Positions 36,065-44,871 are shown, counted from the first letter of the stretch. The stretch: DNA of 64,000 nt from Bacillota bacterium (GCA_023445445.1 JAEXLD010000027.1:15908-79907); one strand, 5' to 3'. Notes: generated by a model from the sequence alone, not told the origin. A program made the numbers and translations.

Positions 36065-37360
36065 ATGAAATATAAGTCAAGGCTATCCGTAGTCTTAATA
36101 ATTATTTTATTAATTTCTACTCAAGATAAATTAACTGCTGCAAATCCACTTCAGCAACAGCTACAGGAATACAACCAAAGTATAGAAGAAGATACTTATA
36201 AATTAGGTACCTATGAAGCTCAAGCAAATGAGTTAACGCTTAATATACAAGAGCTAGATAATAAAATAGAAACTGCAATGTATAGACAAGCTTCCCTTGA
36301 AGAAGAAATAAGTATAATTAATAACTCTATACATGAAAGCAATCTAAAAATTAATCAATATACTGAAGAAATAGCTAAAAGGGAAACTAATAAAAATGTA
36401 TTTGTACGTAATATGTACAAATTCGGTAACTTATCTTATATTGATCTTATTTTTAAATCTGATAATGTATTTGATGCAGCCTATAATTTTTATAATTATT
36501 CTGCTTTAGTTAACTCTAGTAAAAAGAATATCGAAGAATTAGATGCTCTAAAAAAGGACTTAATAAGTGAAAAAGAAACTTTAAATTCAAACAAATCTGA
36601 ATTAGAAAAAGCTAATAATGAAGTTAAATCTATAGTTGAAGATATGACAGCTATGATGAGTGAGCAACAGGAAAAGTTAAGTGAATTAAATGTAATTCAA
36701 GCTAATTTAGCATATAAGATAGAAAATGAAAAAGCAGAGGTTTCAAATATAACTGCTAAATTAGAAGAAGAAAGAATCCAAGCTGAACTTGAAAGAGAAA
36801 GACAAGAAGAGGCTAGAAAGCAAGCAGAGGAAGCGGCTAGAAGGCAGGCAGAGGAAGAAGCTAGAAGACAAGAACAATCTAGAAAGGAAGAAGCTTCTCT
36901 AAATAACTCTCAAAATGATTATGAAAGTGATTATGAAAGTGATTATGCTGAACCAAATAGAGGTGGTTATGAAGAAAGCGAGAGTACAAATTATCCAGTA
37001 TCAAATGGATATTATGCCTCTGAAATTGTAGCTTATGCCAGTCAATTCCAAGGTGTTCCCTATGTTTGGGGTGGTACAAGCCCTAGTGGATTTGATTGCT
37101 CTGGATTAGTTCAATATTGCTATGCTCAATTTGGATATTATCTACCAAGAGTATCTCAAGACCAGCAAAACTTTGGTACAGATATAAGCTTATCTGACCT
37201 TAAGACAGGAGACTTAGTTTTTTGGGGAAGACCAGCTACCCATGTCGCTTTCTATATAGATGGTGGTTATATTCTTCATGCACCTAACACAGGAGATGTG
37301 GTAAGGATACAACCTATAAATTTAAATAGTATCACATCTGCAAAGAGAATTATAAATTAA
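36065..37360 (+). CDS. Secreted NlpC/P60 peptidoglycan hydrolase with coiled-coil domain (CwlO/PcsB-like)
   Basis: A 431-residue exported enzyme. It has a signal peptide (about 1-27, cleaved near TAAN) and two long coiled-coil stretches (about 28-280), the second ending in a Glu/Arg/Ala-rich helix with repeated EEARRQ units. A Ser/Asn/Tyr/Glu linker follows, including the direct repeat YESDYESDY, then the NlpC/P60 domain (about 315-431). The catalytic triad is Cys345 (FDCSG), His393 (THVAFYI) and His405 (ILHAP). Such enzymes cut D-Glu/mDAP-type stem peptides, and coiled-coil versions are usually controlled by FtsEX. Residues 330-345 show the usual VPYVWGG entry motif. Confidence 0.93.
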   Translation: MKYKSRLSVVLIIILLISTQDKLTAANPLQQQLQEYNQSIEEDTYKLGTYEAQANELTLNIQELDNKIETAMYRQASLEEEISIINNSIHESNLKINQYTEEIAKRETNKNVFVRNMYKFGNLSYIDLIFKSDNVFDAAYNFYNYSALVNSSKKNIEELDALKKDLISEKETLNSNKSELEKANNEVKSIVEDMTAMMSEQQEKLSELNVIQANLAYKIENEKAEVSNITAKLEEERIQAELERERQEEARKQAEEAARRQAEEEARRQEQSRKEEASLNNSQNDYESDYESDYAEPNRGGYEESESTNYPVSNGYYASEIVAYASQFQGVPYVWGGTSPSGFDCSGLVQYCYAQFGYYLPRVSQDQQNFGTDISLSDLKTGDLVFWGRPATHVAFYIDGGYILHAPNTGDVVRIQPINLNSITSAKRIIN

Positions 37361-37457
37361 TTGCTAATCTAATTATAAATAATTATTTTGTAATTACATA
37401 TACTAAGTATAACTTCATTATATAATGGCACATCTACCAAATAAGGATGATATGCTA

Positions 37458-37500
37458 CTGCCCAACAATACTTGTAATATATTGTTGGGCAGCTTTTTTC
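37458..37500 (+). terminator. Intrinsic terminator of the NlpC/P60 gene
   Basis: CTGCCCAACAATA (37458-37470) and TATTGTTGGGCAG (37480-37492) form a perfect 13-bp stem, then CTTTTTTCC. Confidence 0.9.
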
Positions 37501-37507
37501 CCAGTTT

Positions 37508-37565
37508 TTTGGACCCCAGGGGAACTTATTCCCCTGGGGTCCAAATTTTTACAATAGTTTATTTT
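37508..37565. repeat. Inverted pair of CCCCWGGGG repeat units
   Basis: TTTGGACCCCAGGGGA (37508-37523) and TCCCCTGGGGTCCAAA (37530-37545) form a 16-bp perfect stem with a six-base loop. The right unit continues to 37565 in a flank that, on the minus strand, reads AATAAACTATTGTAAAAA. That nearly matches the last coding bases of the amidohydrolase gene at 38126, 570 bases away. Confidence 0.85.
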
Positions 37566-37653
37566 TTAAAAATATGGTATATTTAACAATATATAGTTGT
37601 AGATTTATGTAGGCAAAAATTATTATTATTTTTGATAAAATGGGGGATACAGA

Positions 37654-38064
37654 ATGTATGAAAGAATGTTAAATAAAGAGCATGAACCAACATATGAAGA
37701 ATTTATTGAGTACTGTGGAAAGTGTAAAAATTTATTTGAAAATTTAGATTTCTTTTTAATAAAAGAATTGGAAACTGAAAAATTAATGCGTTTTCCTTAC
37801 GGCAATAGTTATGGTTGGGGAATAAAATATTTTATAAAAAGTATGCATTTTTGTGATATTTTTGCTGAAAAAGATTCTTTTACAGTTATGATTAGATTGG
37901 ATAATACAAAGTTTAATGAAATCTACAATGAAGTAAGTCCTTATACAAGAGAGTGTATTGACAATAGATATCCTTGTGGAAAAGGTGGATGGCTTAATTA
38001 TCGTGTTTTAAATGAAGATAATTTAGAAGATGCAAAAAAGATACTGCAACTTAAATTAAAATAG
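37654..38064 (+). CDS. DUF3788 family protein
   Basis: A 136-residue soluble protein of the DUF3788 type: SYGWGIKYFIKSMHFCDIFAEKDSFTVMIRL matches the central block of that family, in which a Trp and several basic residues are conserved. A later ECIDNRYPCGKGGWLNYRV stretch is also typical. No function is established. It is a single gene with a weak GGGGGATA ribosome binding site and its own terminator. Confidence 0.78.
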   Translation: MYERMLNKEHEPTYEEFIEYCGKCKNLFENLDFFLIKELETEKLMRFPYGNSYGWGIKYFIKSMHFCDIFAEKDSFTVMIRLDNTKFNEIYNEVSPYTRECIDNRYPCGKGGWLNYRVLNEDNLEDAKKILQLKLK

Positions 38065-38092
38065 GAAGTTAGTTTTTACTAACTTCCTTAAA
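38063..38092. terminator. Terminator between convergent genes
   Basis: AGGAAGTTAG (38063-38072) pairs with CTAACTTCCT (38079-38088) around a six-base loop. It overlaps the stop codon of the DUF3788 gene. Only a weak AT-rich tail follows on either side. Confidence 0.7.
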
Positions 38093-38107
38093 ATTATTAT
38101 ATTAAAT

Positions 38108-38140
38108 CCCCTGGGGTCCAAATTTTTACAGTAGTTTATT
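38108..38140 (-). repeat. CCCCWGGGG repeat unit containing the amidohydrolase stop codon
   Basis: On the minus strand the unit reads AAACTACTGTAAAAATTTGG and then ACCCCAGGGG. The stop codon TAA and the last coding triplets (CTA CTG) lie within it, as in the GH42 gene. CCCCTGGGG is at 38108-38116 on the plus strand. Confidence 0.8.
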
Positions 38141-39295
38141 TAGTACATAATCTACTTCTATATTTGTTGTTATAAGTAGTCCTTCTTCGTCTACATCGAA
38201 TAAATGATTATGATGCTCAGCTGCAGTATTTGAGTTACATGAATTCCTAGTTCCAACATGAATATATGTGCCTGGTACTTCTATTAAGAATTCTGCAAAA
38301 TCATCGGCTCCTAATCTTTTCGGAGCATTAGTTATTACATTATCTTCACCAACTATAGTATTAGCTATAGTTGCTACTTCTTCACTTACCTTTTCATCAT
38401 TTATAAGTGGTGATGCATAATCTTTAAATTCTACTGATACTTCTGCTCCATATATTTCTCCAATGGATTTTGCTATTTTCTCTACATTTTTATTAGTCTT
38501 TTCCCTTGTTTCAAAGGAGAAAGTTCTTGTAGTTCCCTCTAGTACAACCTCTTCTGCTACCGCATTATAAATTGTTCCCCCAGTAATTGTACCAACTCCA
38601 ACAACTACTGTGTCAACAGGATCTGTTTGTCTACTTACTATTGATTGTAGATTTATTACAATTTGACTTGCAATATATAAGGCATCTATTGATAAATGAG
38701 GTACAGATACATGTCCACCCTTCCCCTTAACTATTATTTTAAAATAATCACAGGAGGCAGCTATAGGTCCACTTGTTACTGAAACTTGTCCAACATCTAA
38801 ATGTGAAGATACATGAGCTCCAAGTATTTCATCTACTCCATCTAATGCCCCTTCTTCAATAAATATCCTAGCACCTTGTCCGATTTCTTCTGCTTGTTGG
38901 AAAAATAGTCTTACTTCTCCCTTTAATTCTTCTTTTCTTTCCTTTAATATCTTTGCAGCTCCTAAAAGACTAGAAGTATGAGCATCATGACCACAAGCAT
39001 GATGATATCCTTCATTTTGTGATTTATATTCTACCTCTTTATCATCAGGAACTTTAAGAGCATCAATATCTGCTCTTAAAGCTATTACTTTATCCCCTTT
39101 AGATTTTCCCTTTATAACCCCTAAAACCCCTGTTTCGCCAACTCTCTTATGAGGAATATTTAATTTATCTAATTCCTCTTCAATTCTTTTTGCTGTTTTA
39201 TATTCCTTTAAACTAACCTCTGGATGTTTATGAAATTCTCTTCTTAGAGAAATAATATAATCTTTTTCCTTTAACACATATTCCTTTATACTCAT
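38126..39295 (-). CDS. M20D-family metal-dependent amidohydrolase (aminoacylase / N-acyl-amino-acid hydrolase type)
   Basis: A 389-residue cytoplasmic peptidase-like enzyme. It has FHKHPEVSLKEYKT near the N-terminus, the metal motifs HACGHDAHTSSLLG and EEIGQGARIFIEEGA, and a dimerisation insert in the middle (about 180-290). The C-terminal AEHHNHLFDVDE supplies another metal His. M20D enzymes cleave N-acyl or N-acetyl amino acids. The ATG at 39295 has GGGAGG nine bases before it. It follows metQ by 72 bases in the methionine operon, suggesting it releases methionine or cysteine from an imported N-acyl derivative; this is inferred from context. Confidence 0.9.
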   Translation of the reverse strand: MSIKEYVLKEKDYIISLRREFHKHPEVSLKEYKTAKRIEEELDKLNIPHKRVGETGVLGVIKGKSKGDKVIALRADIDALKVPDDKEVEYKSQNEGYHHACGHDAHTSSLLGAAKILKERKEELKGEVRLFFQQAEEIGQGARIFIEEGALDGVDEILGAHVSSHLDVGQVSVTSGPIAASCDYFKIIVKGKGGHVSVPHLSIDALYIASQIVINLQSIVSRQTDPVDTVVVGVGTITGGTIYNAVAEEVVLEGTTRTFSFETREKTNKNVEKIAKSIGEIYGAEVSVEFKDYASPLINDEKVSEEVATIANTIVGEDNVITNAPKRLGADDFAEFLIEVPGTYIHVGTRNSCNSNTAAEHHNHLFDVDEEGLLITTNIEVDYVLNKLL

Positions 39296-39367
39296 TGCTT
39301 TTCCTCCCTCTACTGCTATTAATAATATCAATACCATTTGATGCTATTAATATTTCTGTTATTACTA

Positions 39368-40198
39368 CTACTTCCAAGTTGGTAAATAAGCACCCTTATA
39401 AACTTCTTTTATTACCTTTGCTACATCATCAGATCTATATGCATCTACAACTTTTTTATAAGTTTCATTATCTTTATCCTCTGTTCTTGCAACAATTACA
39501 TTAATATATGGATTATCACTACCTTCATTTGCCTTTTCTAAATAAATGGCATCATCATTTGGATTAAATCCGGCATCAACAGCGTGTCCACCATTAATAA
39601 ATGCTGCTGCTACATCATCTAATAATCTTGGAGTTTGTGCAGCTTCCACTTCTACAAATTTTATATTCTTAGGATTTTCAGTTATATCACTTAAGGTTGG
39701 TGTATATCCTGCTGATTCTTTTACTTTTATAAGACCTGAAGTTTCTAATACTTTAAGAGATCTTCCTCCATTAGTTGCATCACTAGGTATTGCAATAGAG
39801 TCCCCATCCTTTAATTCATCTAAAGACTTTATTTTATTTGAATAGATTCCAAGAGGAGCTATTATTGTATCTCCAATAACTGATAAGTCAAAGCCCCTAT
39901 CTTCAATATCCTTCTTTAAGAAAGCATAGTGTTGGAAAGAATTTAAATCTATTTCTTTATCTGCTAAGGCTTGATTAGGTTGACTGTAATCTGAAAAAGT
40001 TACAAGTTCTAATTTTATACCTTCTTCTCCAAGTTTCTTTATTACAGGCTCCCATTGATCTGTATTTTCCCCAACTAATCCAATTTTAATAACCTTGTTT
40101 TCTTCATTAGATTCCTTAGCTTCTGATACCCCACAGCCTGCTAATGATAAAATTAATACTCCTGATAATATAATATTTAATAATTTCTTTGTTTTCAT
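39368..40198 (-). CDS. metQ: Methionine ABC transporter substrate-binding lipoprotein
   Basis: A 276-residue NlpA-family lipoprotein. The signal peptide ends in lipobox LSLAGC (Cys near residue 22). The mature domain begins KIGLVGENTDQWEPV and contains FQHYAFL (typically HFQHxxFL in MetQ) and IAIPSDATNGGRSLKVLE, matching the ligand-binding core. It is third in the metN-metI-metQ-amidohydrolase operon, 153 bases after metI with heptamer repeats between. D- or L-methionine or a derivative is the expected ligand. Confidence 0.92.
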   Translation of the reverse strand: MKTKKLLNIILSGVLILSLAGCGVSEAKESNEENKVIKIGLVGENTDQWEPVIKKLGEEGIKLELVTFSDYSQPNQALADKEIDLNSFQHYAFLKKDIEDRGFDLSVIGDTIIAPLGIYSNKIKSLDELKDGDSIAIPSDATNGGRSLKVLETSGLIKVKESAGYTPTLSDITENPKNIKFVEVEAAQTPRLLDDVAAAFINGGHAVDAGFNPNDDAIYLEKANEGSDNPYINVIVARTEDKDNETYKKVVDAYRSDDVAKVIKEVYKGAYLPTWK

Positions 40199-40214
40199 AT
40201 TTAAACTCTCCTTT

Positions 40215-40345
40215 TTATTTATTACTTATTGCTTATTATTTTTTGCTTATTGCATGTTCAATATTTACTCCCCAAACTTCTTAATTCTTACCTCTTCCCT
40301 TTTGCTTATTACCTCTTACTTCTTCCCTCTTACCTCTTACCTCTT
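40215..40345. repeat. Heptamer repeat tract between metI and metQ
   Basis: Seven-base units CTTACCT (three exact copies at 40328-40348) and variants TTATTGC/TTATTAC and CTTCCCT are spread over about 130 bases. It is purine-rich on the coding strand. It separates two genes of one operon without a clear terminator. Confidence 0.65.
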
Positions 40346-40351
40346 ACCTAA

Positions 40352-41032
40352 CTAATGTGTTGTTTTTTTAATTATTATATTTCCTGCCCCTTGAATTATA
40401 TTTACAAAAATAAGTAGTATTATTACAGTTACAAAAGTTATATCTACTTGATATCTTTGATATCCATATCTTATAGCTAAATCACCAAGGCCCCCGCCCC
40501 CTACTGATCCTGCCATAGCTGTTAATCCTACTAAACTTACAAAGGTTATAGTGGTTGCCCTTACTATATTAGGTATACTTTCTTTTAAATAAACTCTAAA
40601 AATTATTTCAAAAGGTGATGACCCCATGGATTCTGCTGCTTCTATTATCCCCTTATCAACTTCTGATAAAGCACTTTCTATCTGCCTTGCAAAGAATGGT
40701 ATAGTTCCTAACACTAGTGGTACAAAAGATCCCTTTGTGCCAATGGCAGTTCCTACTATTAATCTTGTTAATGGAATTGCAGCTGCTAGTAAAATAATAA
40801 ATGGAATTGATCTTGTAATATTTATTATTTTTTCTAGAACATAATATATATATTTATTTTCTAATATATTTCCCTTCTTAGTTACAACTAAAACTACTCC
40901 TAATAAAATTCCTATAAAGAAGGAGATAGCTCCTGCAATTAAAATCATAATTAAAGTTTCCAAAGTAGCATTATAAATTTCTGGTAACTTTTTTATTGCA
41001 TTAGGCAATAATTTTTGTACTAGTTCTGCCAT
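40352..41032 (-). CDS. metI: Methionine ABC transporter permease
   Basis: A 226-residue membrane protein with five predicted helices and the ATPase-contact loop EAAESMGSSPFEIIFRVYL near residues 136-154. The conserved SVGGGGLGDLAIRYGYQRY near residue 176 is diagnostic of MetI. It overlaps the end of metN by 32 bases, so the two are translationally coupled. Confidence 0.94.
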   Translation of the reverse strand: MAELVQKLLPNAIKKLPEIYNATLETLIMILIAGAISFFIGILLGVVLVVTKKGNILENKYIYYVLEKIINITRSIPFIILLAAAIPLTRLIVGTAIGTKGSFVPLVLGTIPFFARQIESALSEVDKGIIEAAESMGSSPFEIIFRVYLKESIPNIVRATTITFVSLVGLTAMAGSVGGGGLGDLAIRYGYQRYQVDITFVTVIILLIFVNIIQGAGNIIIKKTTH

Positions 41033-42059
41033 CCTTAATTACCTCCACTTCCACTTTATTTTCTTTAAGATAAGCTATTACCTTATTAACTTGTGTTTCC
41101 TCTCCTCTGATTATTACTATAAGTCCCCCAAGAGGAAGGTCTTGGATTATTTCTATATTCCCAAATATAATGCTTGTATCTACATTAAATTCCCTTGATA
41201 CTATTGAAATTATTGGCTCGCTTGTACTATTTTCTAAATACTTTAGCTTTAATATTTTTTCATTTTCCTTAATATCCACCACTGAAGATTCTTCTTTAAT
41301 TAAGTCATATATATTAGTTAGTAATGAAGTACTGTCTATAAAGTTCCTTGTTATCCTTTCCTTTGGTTCTGAGAAGATTTTAAAGATATTACCCTCTTCA
41401 ACTACTCGTCCATTTTCCATTACAGCAGCTCTTGTACATATTTCCTTCACTACTTGCATTTCATGAGTTATTATTACTATTGTTATTCCAAACTTTTTAT
41501 TTACCTCCTTTAAAAGCCTTAATATAGATTTTGTAGTTTGAGGATCTAAGGCACTAGTTGCCTCATCGCAAAGTAAAACTTTTGGATTATTGGCTAAAGC
41601 CCTTGCAATTCCAACTCTTTGCTTTTGTCCCCCACTTAGCTCCGAAGGATATACCTTAGCTTTATCTTCTAATTCAACTAATTTTAATAAGTCATTAACC
41701 TTTCCATTTATCTCTTCCTTTGAATATCCCTTACCCTTAAGTGGATAAGCTATATTTTCAAATACATTTCTAGACCTCATAAGATTAAAATGTTGAAATA
41801 TCATTCCTATCTTCTTTCTTTCAGCCCTTAATTCCTTATTAGATAAAGTACTAAGTTCCTTTCCATCTACAATTACTTCACCACTAGTTGGCTTCTCCAA
41901 AAAATTAATGCATCTTACTAAGGTGGATTTCCCAGCTCCACTAAAACCAATAATTCCATAAATCTCACCCTTTTTAATATTTAGTGTTACATCTTTTAAA
42001 GCTTCTACTTTGCCAGCTTTAGTACTATAAGTTTTGTTTAGATTTTTTAATAAGATCAT
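41001..42059 (-). CDS. metN: Methionine ABC transporter ATP-binding protein
   Basis: A 352-residue ATPase. Walker A GFSGAGKST, signature LSGGQKQR and Walker B VLLCDEATSALD are in the first 240 residues. The C-terminal 90 residues form the NIL regulatory domain, which in E. coli MetN binds methionine and inhibits transport. It is first in the operon. GGAGGG precedes the ATG. Upstream are an intrinsic terminator, a SAM-I riboswitch remnant split by a repeat, and a consensus promoter, indicating that the ancestral operon was controlled by S-adenosylmethionine. Confidence 0.95.
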   Translation of the reverse strand: MILLKNLNKTYSTKAGKVEALKDVTLNIKKGEIYGIIGFSGAGKSTLVRCINFLEKPTSGEVIVDGKELSTLSNKELRAERKKIGMIFQHFNLMRSRNVFENIAYPLKGKGYSKEEINGKVNDLLKLVELEDKAKVYPSELSGGQKQRVGIARALANNPKVLLCDEATSALDPQTTKSILRLLKEVNKKFGITIVIITHEMQVVKEICTRAAVMENGRVVEEGNIFKIFSEPKERITRNFIDSTSLLTNIYDLIKEESSVVDIKENEKILKLKYLENSTSEPIISIVSREFNVDTSIIFGNIEIIQDLPLGGLIVIIRGEETQVNKVIAYLKENKVEVEVIKDGRTSTKIIA

Positions 42060-42089
42060 AATTTTCCCTCCTTTAACTATAAAAAAGTA

Positions 42090-42126
42090 TAAAAAAAACT
42101 ACTTTCCTAAAAAATAAGAAAGCAGT
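42090..42126 (-). terminator. Leader terminator upstream of metN
   Basis: On the minus strand ACTGCTTTC (42126-42118) pairs with GAAAGTAGT (42106-42098), one G-U pair, followed by eight T residues. It lies about 30 bases before metN and just after the 3' half of the riboswitch remnant, as in a terminator-type SAM-I expression platform. Confidence 0.85.
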
Positions 42127-42146
42127 GTAATAAACACTTATTTAAT

Positions 42147-42469
42147 TCTAATCTTTCAGACGCAGTAGTAGCTGCAGGAATTAGTACTATCATACAAATG
42201 AAGAATGTAAAATGTAAAATGAAGAATTATTGTAGTATTTCATTCTGAAATACTTAAATTAATGCTTCTTAAAACTACTTTCAGTAGTTTTATATTACCT
42301 ATACATTATGCATTTAGCACATCTATCTTTGCATATCATTAAAATAATTTAATAACTGAATGATGAAAATAATAAATTTTTTCATTCTTTAATTTTAATT
42401 TATGAATTGCAAATTGTGCATAGCACTTTAGACTTCCTTGGGCCAGTCCCTCCGTCTTTATGATACTAT
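42147..42469 (-). promoter_or_regulatory. SAM-I (S-box) riboswitch remnant, split by a repeat insertion
   Basis: The 5' half (minus strand, 42465-42431) reads TATCATAAAGAC, GGAGGGACTGGCCC, AAGGAAGTC, matching the P1/P2 region of SAM-I riboswitches (P2 arms AGAC/GTCT, inner GGGACTGGCCC, tandem G-A step). The 3' half (42189-42147) reads AGTACTAATTCCTGCAG, then CTACTACTGC, then GTCTGAAAGATT, matching the J3/4-P4-P1 part (P4 GCAG/CTGC). The GGCAACC segment and P3 5' strand are missing, and about 235 bases of AT-rich repeat lie between the halves. P1 pairs poorly. It probably no longer binds SAM normally. Confidence 0.72.
42192..42428. repeat. AT-rich repeat element inserted in the metN leader
   Basis: It starts with AATGTAA/AATGAAG heptamers (42200-42225). 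Two hairpins follow: GTATTTCA-ttc-TGAAATAC (about 42235-42253) and AAAACTACT-ttc-AGTAGTTTT (about 42271-42291). It ends with heptad-like TGCATAGCAC sequence. It has no reading frame and resembles the intergenic elements at 3183 and 7215. It separates the two riboswitch halves. Confidence 0.6.
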
Positions 42470-42485
42470 TTAATTGTTAATGTAT

Positions 42486-42514
42486 ATTCTATATATTTAT
42501 TTATCCTTTGTCAA
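42486..42514 (-). promoter_or_regulatory. Sigma-A promoter of the metN operon leader
   Basis: TTGACA (42514-42509) and TAGAAT (42491-42486) on the minus strand are separated by exactly 17 bases. The start point would fall 10-15 bases upstream of the riboswitch 5' half. Confidence 0.85.
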
Positions 42515-42554
42515 CACTTATTTTCATTTACATTTTAATACATTTAACCCTTTT

Positions 42555-42570
42555 TCTGTTCCCCTGGGGA
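42555..42570. repeat. Single CCCCWGGGG unit at the ABC-F 3' end
   Basis: CTGTTCCCCTGGGGATT, with CCCCTGGGG at 42561-42569, abutting the ABC-F stop codon at 42571. Confidence 0.7.
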
Positions 42571-44529
42571 TTATTCCTTAACATCCAGGCTGATTTCCAT
42601 CCATTCCTCCATTACCTTTTCTAATTCTGAGCTTAATTCTTCCTTTTCTAAAAACAGCTTATTTAACTCTTCATAACTTATTGTTGGATTAGACATACTA
42701 TCTTCAATATCACTAATTTCCTCTTCAAGACTTTGGATTCTTAATTCTAGTTTTTTTATTTCACTTTCTTTCTTTTTTACTTCATCTACTTCTTTTTTCT
42801 TCTTTTCTTTTTTTATCTCTTTTTGCTGTTCAATGGTATTATTCTCTTTTTCTAGTTTTAGTTTATCTTGTATTTCCTTATAGTAATCATAGTTTCCAAG
42901 ATAGCTTTTGAACTTATTATCCTCAATAGCAATAACTCTTTCACTAATTTTATTAATAAAATATCTATCATGAGATATAAAGAAAATAGTACCTTTAAAC
43001 TCATCTAAAGCTTCTTCAAAAGTTTCTATTGAATCAATATCAAGATGATTTGTTGGCTCATCTAATATTAATAAATTTATATCTTCATATAACAACATAG
43101 AAAGCTTTAATCTTATTCTCTCTCCTCCAGATAAGGCTTTAACTTTTTTAAATACACTATTACCAAAGAACATAAACTTAGATAAATACTGCCTTGCCTG
43201 ACCTTCCAATATAGAAACATTATCCCTAAAGGCTTGAAGTACAGTATCCTCCTCATTGTTAAAAGTAATGACCTGTGGTAAATATCCAAGACTTACATTA
43301 GCCCCTAATTCTACTATGCCTCTATCGCAAGCTTCTTCTCCTAGCAATAACCTTAAAAATGTTGTTTTTCCGCTACCATTAGGTCCAATTAAAGCAACTC
43401 TTTCTTTAAAGTTAACTAATAAATCAGCTTCATTAAAGATAATTTTATCCTCATAACTTTTGCATAAGCCTTCTGCTTTTATAGTTTCATTTCCTGATCT
43501 TTCACTACTTTTAAAATTTAACTTCATAGTCTTATTTTCAAGCTTTGGCTTTTGTGCTTCATCACTATTTTTCATCTTTTCGAGCCTTTTTTCCATACTA
43601 GCAGCTCTCTTAAAGAATTTACTATTATCTGCTCTAATTGCCCAATCTCTAAGTTCTTTTATAGTACTTTCCATACTCTTTATTTCTTTTTGCTGCTCTT
43701 TATAGTTATGCATTTCCTCAATAAGCTTTTCTTCTTTTTGCTTAACATAACTTGAATAATTCCCCTTATAAGTTTGACTTTCCATATCTTCTATTTCTAC
43801 AATTTTACTTACTACATTATCTAAGAAATATCTATCATGAGAAACTATAATTACAATACCCTCATATCTCTTAAGATATCCTTCAAGCCATTCAATAGAA
43901 TCCATATCTAAATGGTTTGTAGGCTCATCTAATAACAAAATATCTGGATTATCCATTAATATTTTTCCTAGAATAACAGTAGTTTTTTCACCACCACTTA
44001 ATAAATTAAATTCCTTATCTAAAAAGGCATTTGTAAACTTTAATCCAGTACATATTCTTGCTAATTTTTCTTCTGTATTATATCCACCTTTTACTTCGTA
44101 ACTTTGAAGTAAATTACTGTATCTTTTTAATGTTCTCTCTAGTTCTTCCCCTTTTAGAAGCTTCATTTCTTCTTCTAATTCATGCATTTGTTCCTCTATT
44201 TTATAAACTTCATTAAATGCCATTTTTAATACATCAATAACCTTAATGCCCTCTTCATATTGTGGAATTTGCTCTAAGTATGCTGTGGTAGCTCCACTAG
44301 GCATCTTAATAAAGCCTTCATCATAGCCAGGACTAGTAGCCCCTGGATATCCCACACAATAATCCATTGGTAATATTCCTGCAATTAACTTTAATATAGT
44401 ACTTTTACCACTTCCATTAACTCCAACAATACCAACCTTTTCTCCAGAATAAACTTGAAAATTAATATTCTTAAGAACAAGAGTTGCTTCCATATATTTT
44501 TTTACATTAATTAAGGATAATTCAAACAT
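42571..44529 (-). CDS. ABC-F family ATPase (ribosome-associated; possible antibiotic resistance type)
   Basis: A 652-residue soluble protein with two ABC domains and no membrane segments. The first has Walker A GVNGSGKST, signature LLSGGEKTT and Walker B ILLLDEPTNHLD; the second has GPNGSGKTT, ALSGGERIRL and LLILDEPTNHLD. The helical interdomain linker (about 265-340) would reach into the ribosome. A Lys/Glu-rich coiled-coil C-terminal extension (about 555-652) is typical of this group. An insertion PMDYCVGYPGATSPGYDEGF lies early in domain 1. The ATG at 44529 has GAAGG seven bases upstream. The leader contains a short ORF, pairing segments and a terminator, as in inducible resistance ABC-F genes; translation factors usually lack this. 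Drug class is unknown. Confidence 0.85.
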   Translation of the reverse strand: MFELSLINVKKYMEATLVLKNINFQVYSGEKVGIVGVNGSGKSTILKLIAGILPMDYCVGYPGATSPGYDEGFIKMPSGATTAYLEQIPQYEEGIKVIDVLKMAFNEVYKIEEQMHELEEEMKLLKGEELERTLKRYSNLLQSYEVKGGYNTEEKLARICTGLKFTNAFLDKEFNLLSGGEKTTVILGKILMDNPDILLLDEPTNHLDMDSIEWLEGYLKRYEGIVIIVSHDRYFLDNVVSKIVEIEDMESQTYKGNYSSYVKQKEEKLIEEMHNYKEQQKEIKSMESTIKELRDWAIRADNSKFFKRAASMEKRLEKMKNSDEAQKPKLENKTMKLNFKSSERSGNETIKAEGLCKSYEDKIIFNEADLLVNFKERVALIGPNGSGKTTFLRLLLGEEACDRGIVELGANVSLGYLPQVITFNNEEDTVLQAFRDNVSILEGQARQYLSKFMFFGNSVFKKVKALSGGERIRLKLSMLLYEDINLLILDEPTNHLDIDSIETFEEALDEFKGTIFFISHDRYFINKISERVIAIEDNKFKSYLGNYDYYKEIQDKLKLEKENNTIEQQKEIKKEKKKKEVDEVKKKESEIKKLELRIQSLEEEISDIEDSMSNPTISYEELNKLFLEKEELSSELEKVMEEWMEISLDVKE

Positions 44530-44590
44530 AAACACGCCTTCTTTCTCTCTATATTAAGGCTCTAAAGAAAAAAGCATAAATACTTAAAAT

Positions 44591-44627
44591 AAAAAGACTG
44601 TAAGAAGCTTTAATCTCCTTACAGTCT
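44591..44627 (-). terminator. Attenuator terminator in the ABC-F leader
   Basis: On the minus strand AGACTGTAAG (44627-44618) pairs with CTTACAGTCT (44604-44595), followed by TTTTTATTTT. It lies about 65 bases before the ABC-F start and would stop transcription before the gene. Confidence 0.85.
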
Positions 44628-44871
44628 GAAATAACATTATAAAAATAGTCTTTGAAATAATAGTATTCAAAATAACACTATTCTAATTAATTAACTTACT
44701 ATAAATTATTATAAATCATTAGAAACTATTAAATATTATTAGAAATATAAAAAATTCTTATGTCCCTATATTATAATAATATACTATAACTTAAATAATA
44801 TTAATTTAAAACTTGTTAATTTAAAACTTGTTAATTTGAAATATCTAAAAACTATAATATGTGTATTCAGT

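Noticed and set aside
42060..42514. T-box leader for metN
   Set aside because: No T-box antiterminator sequence (AGGGTGGNACCGCG type) was seen; the conserved blocks match SAM-I instead.
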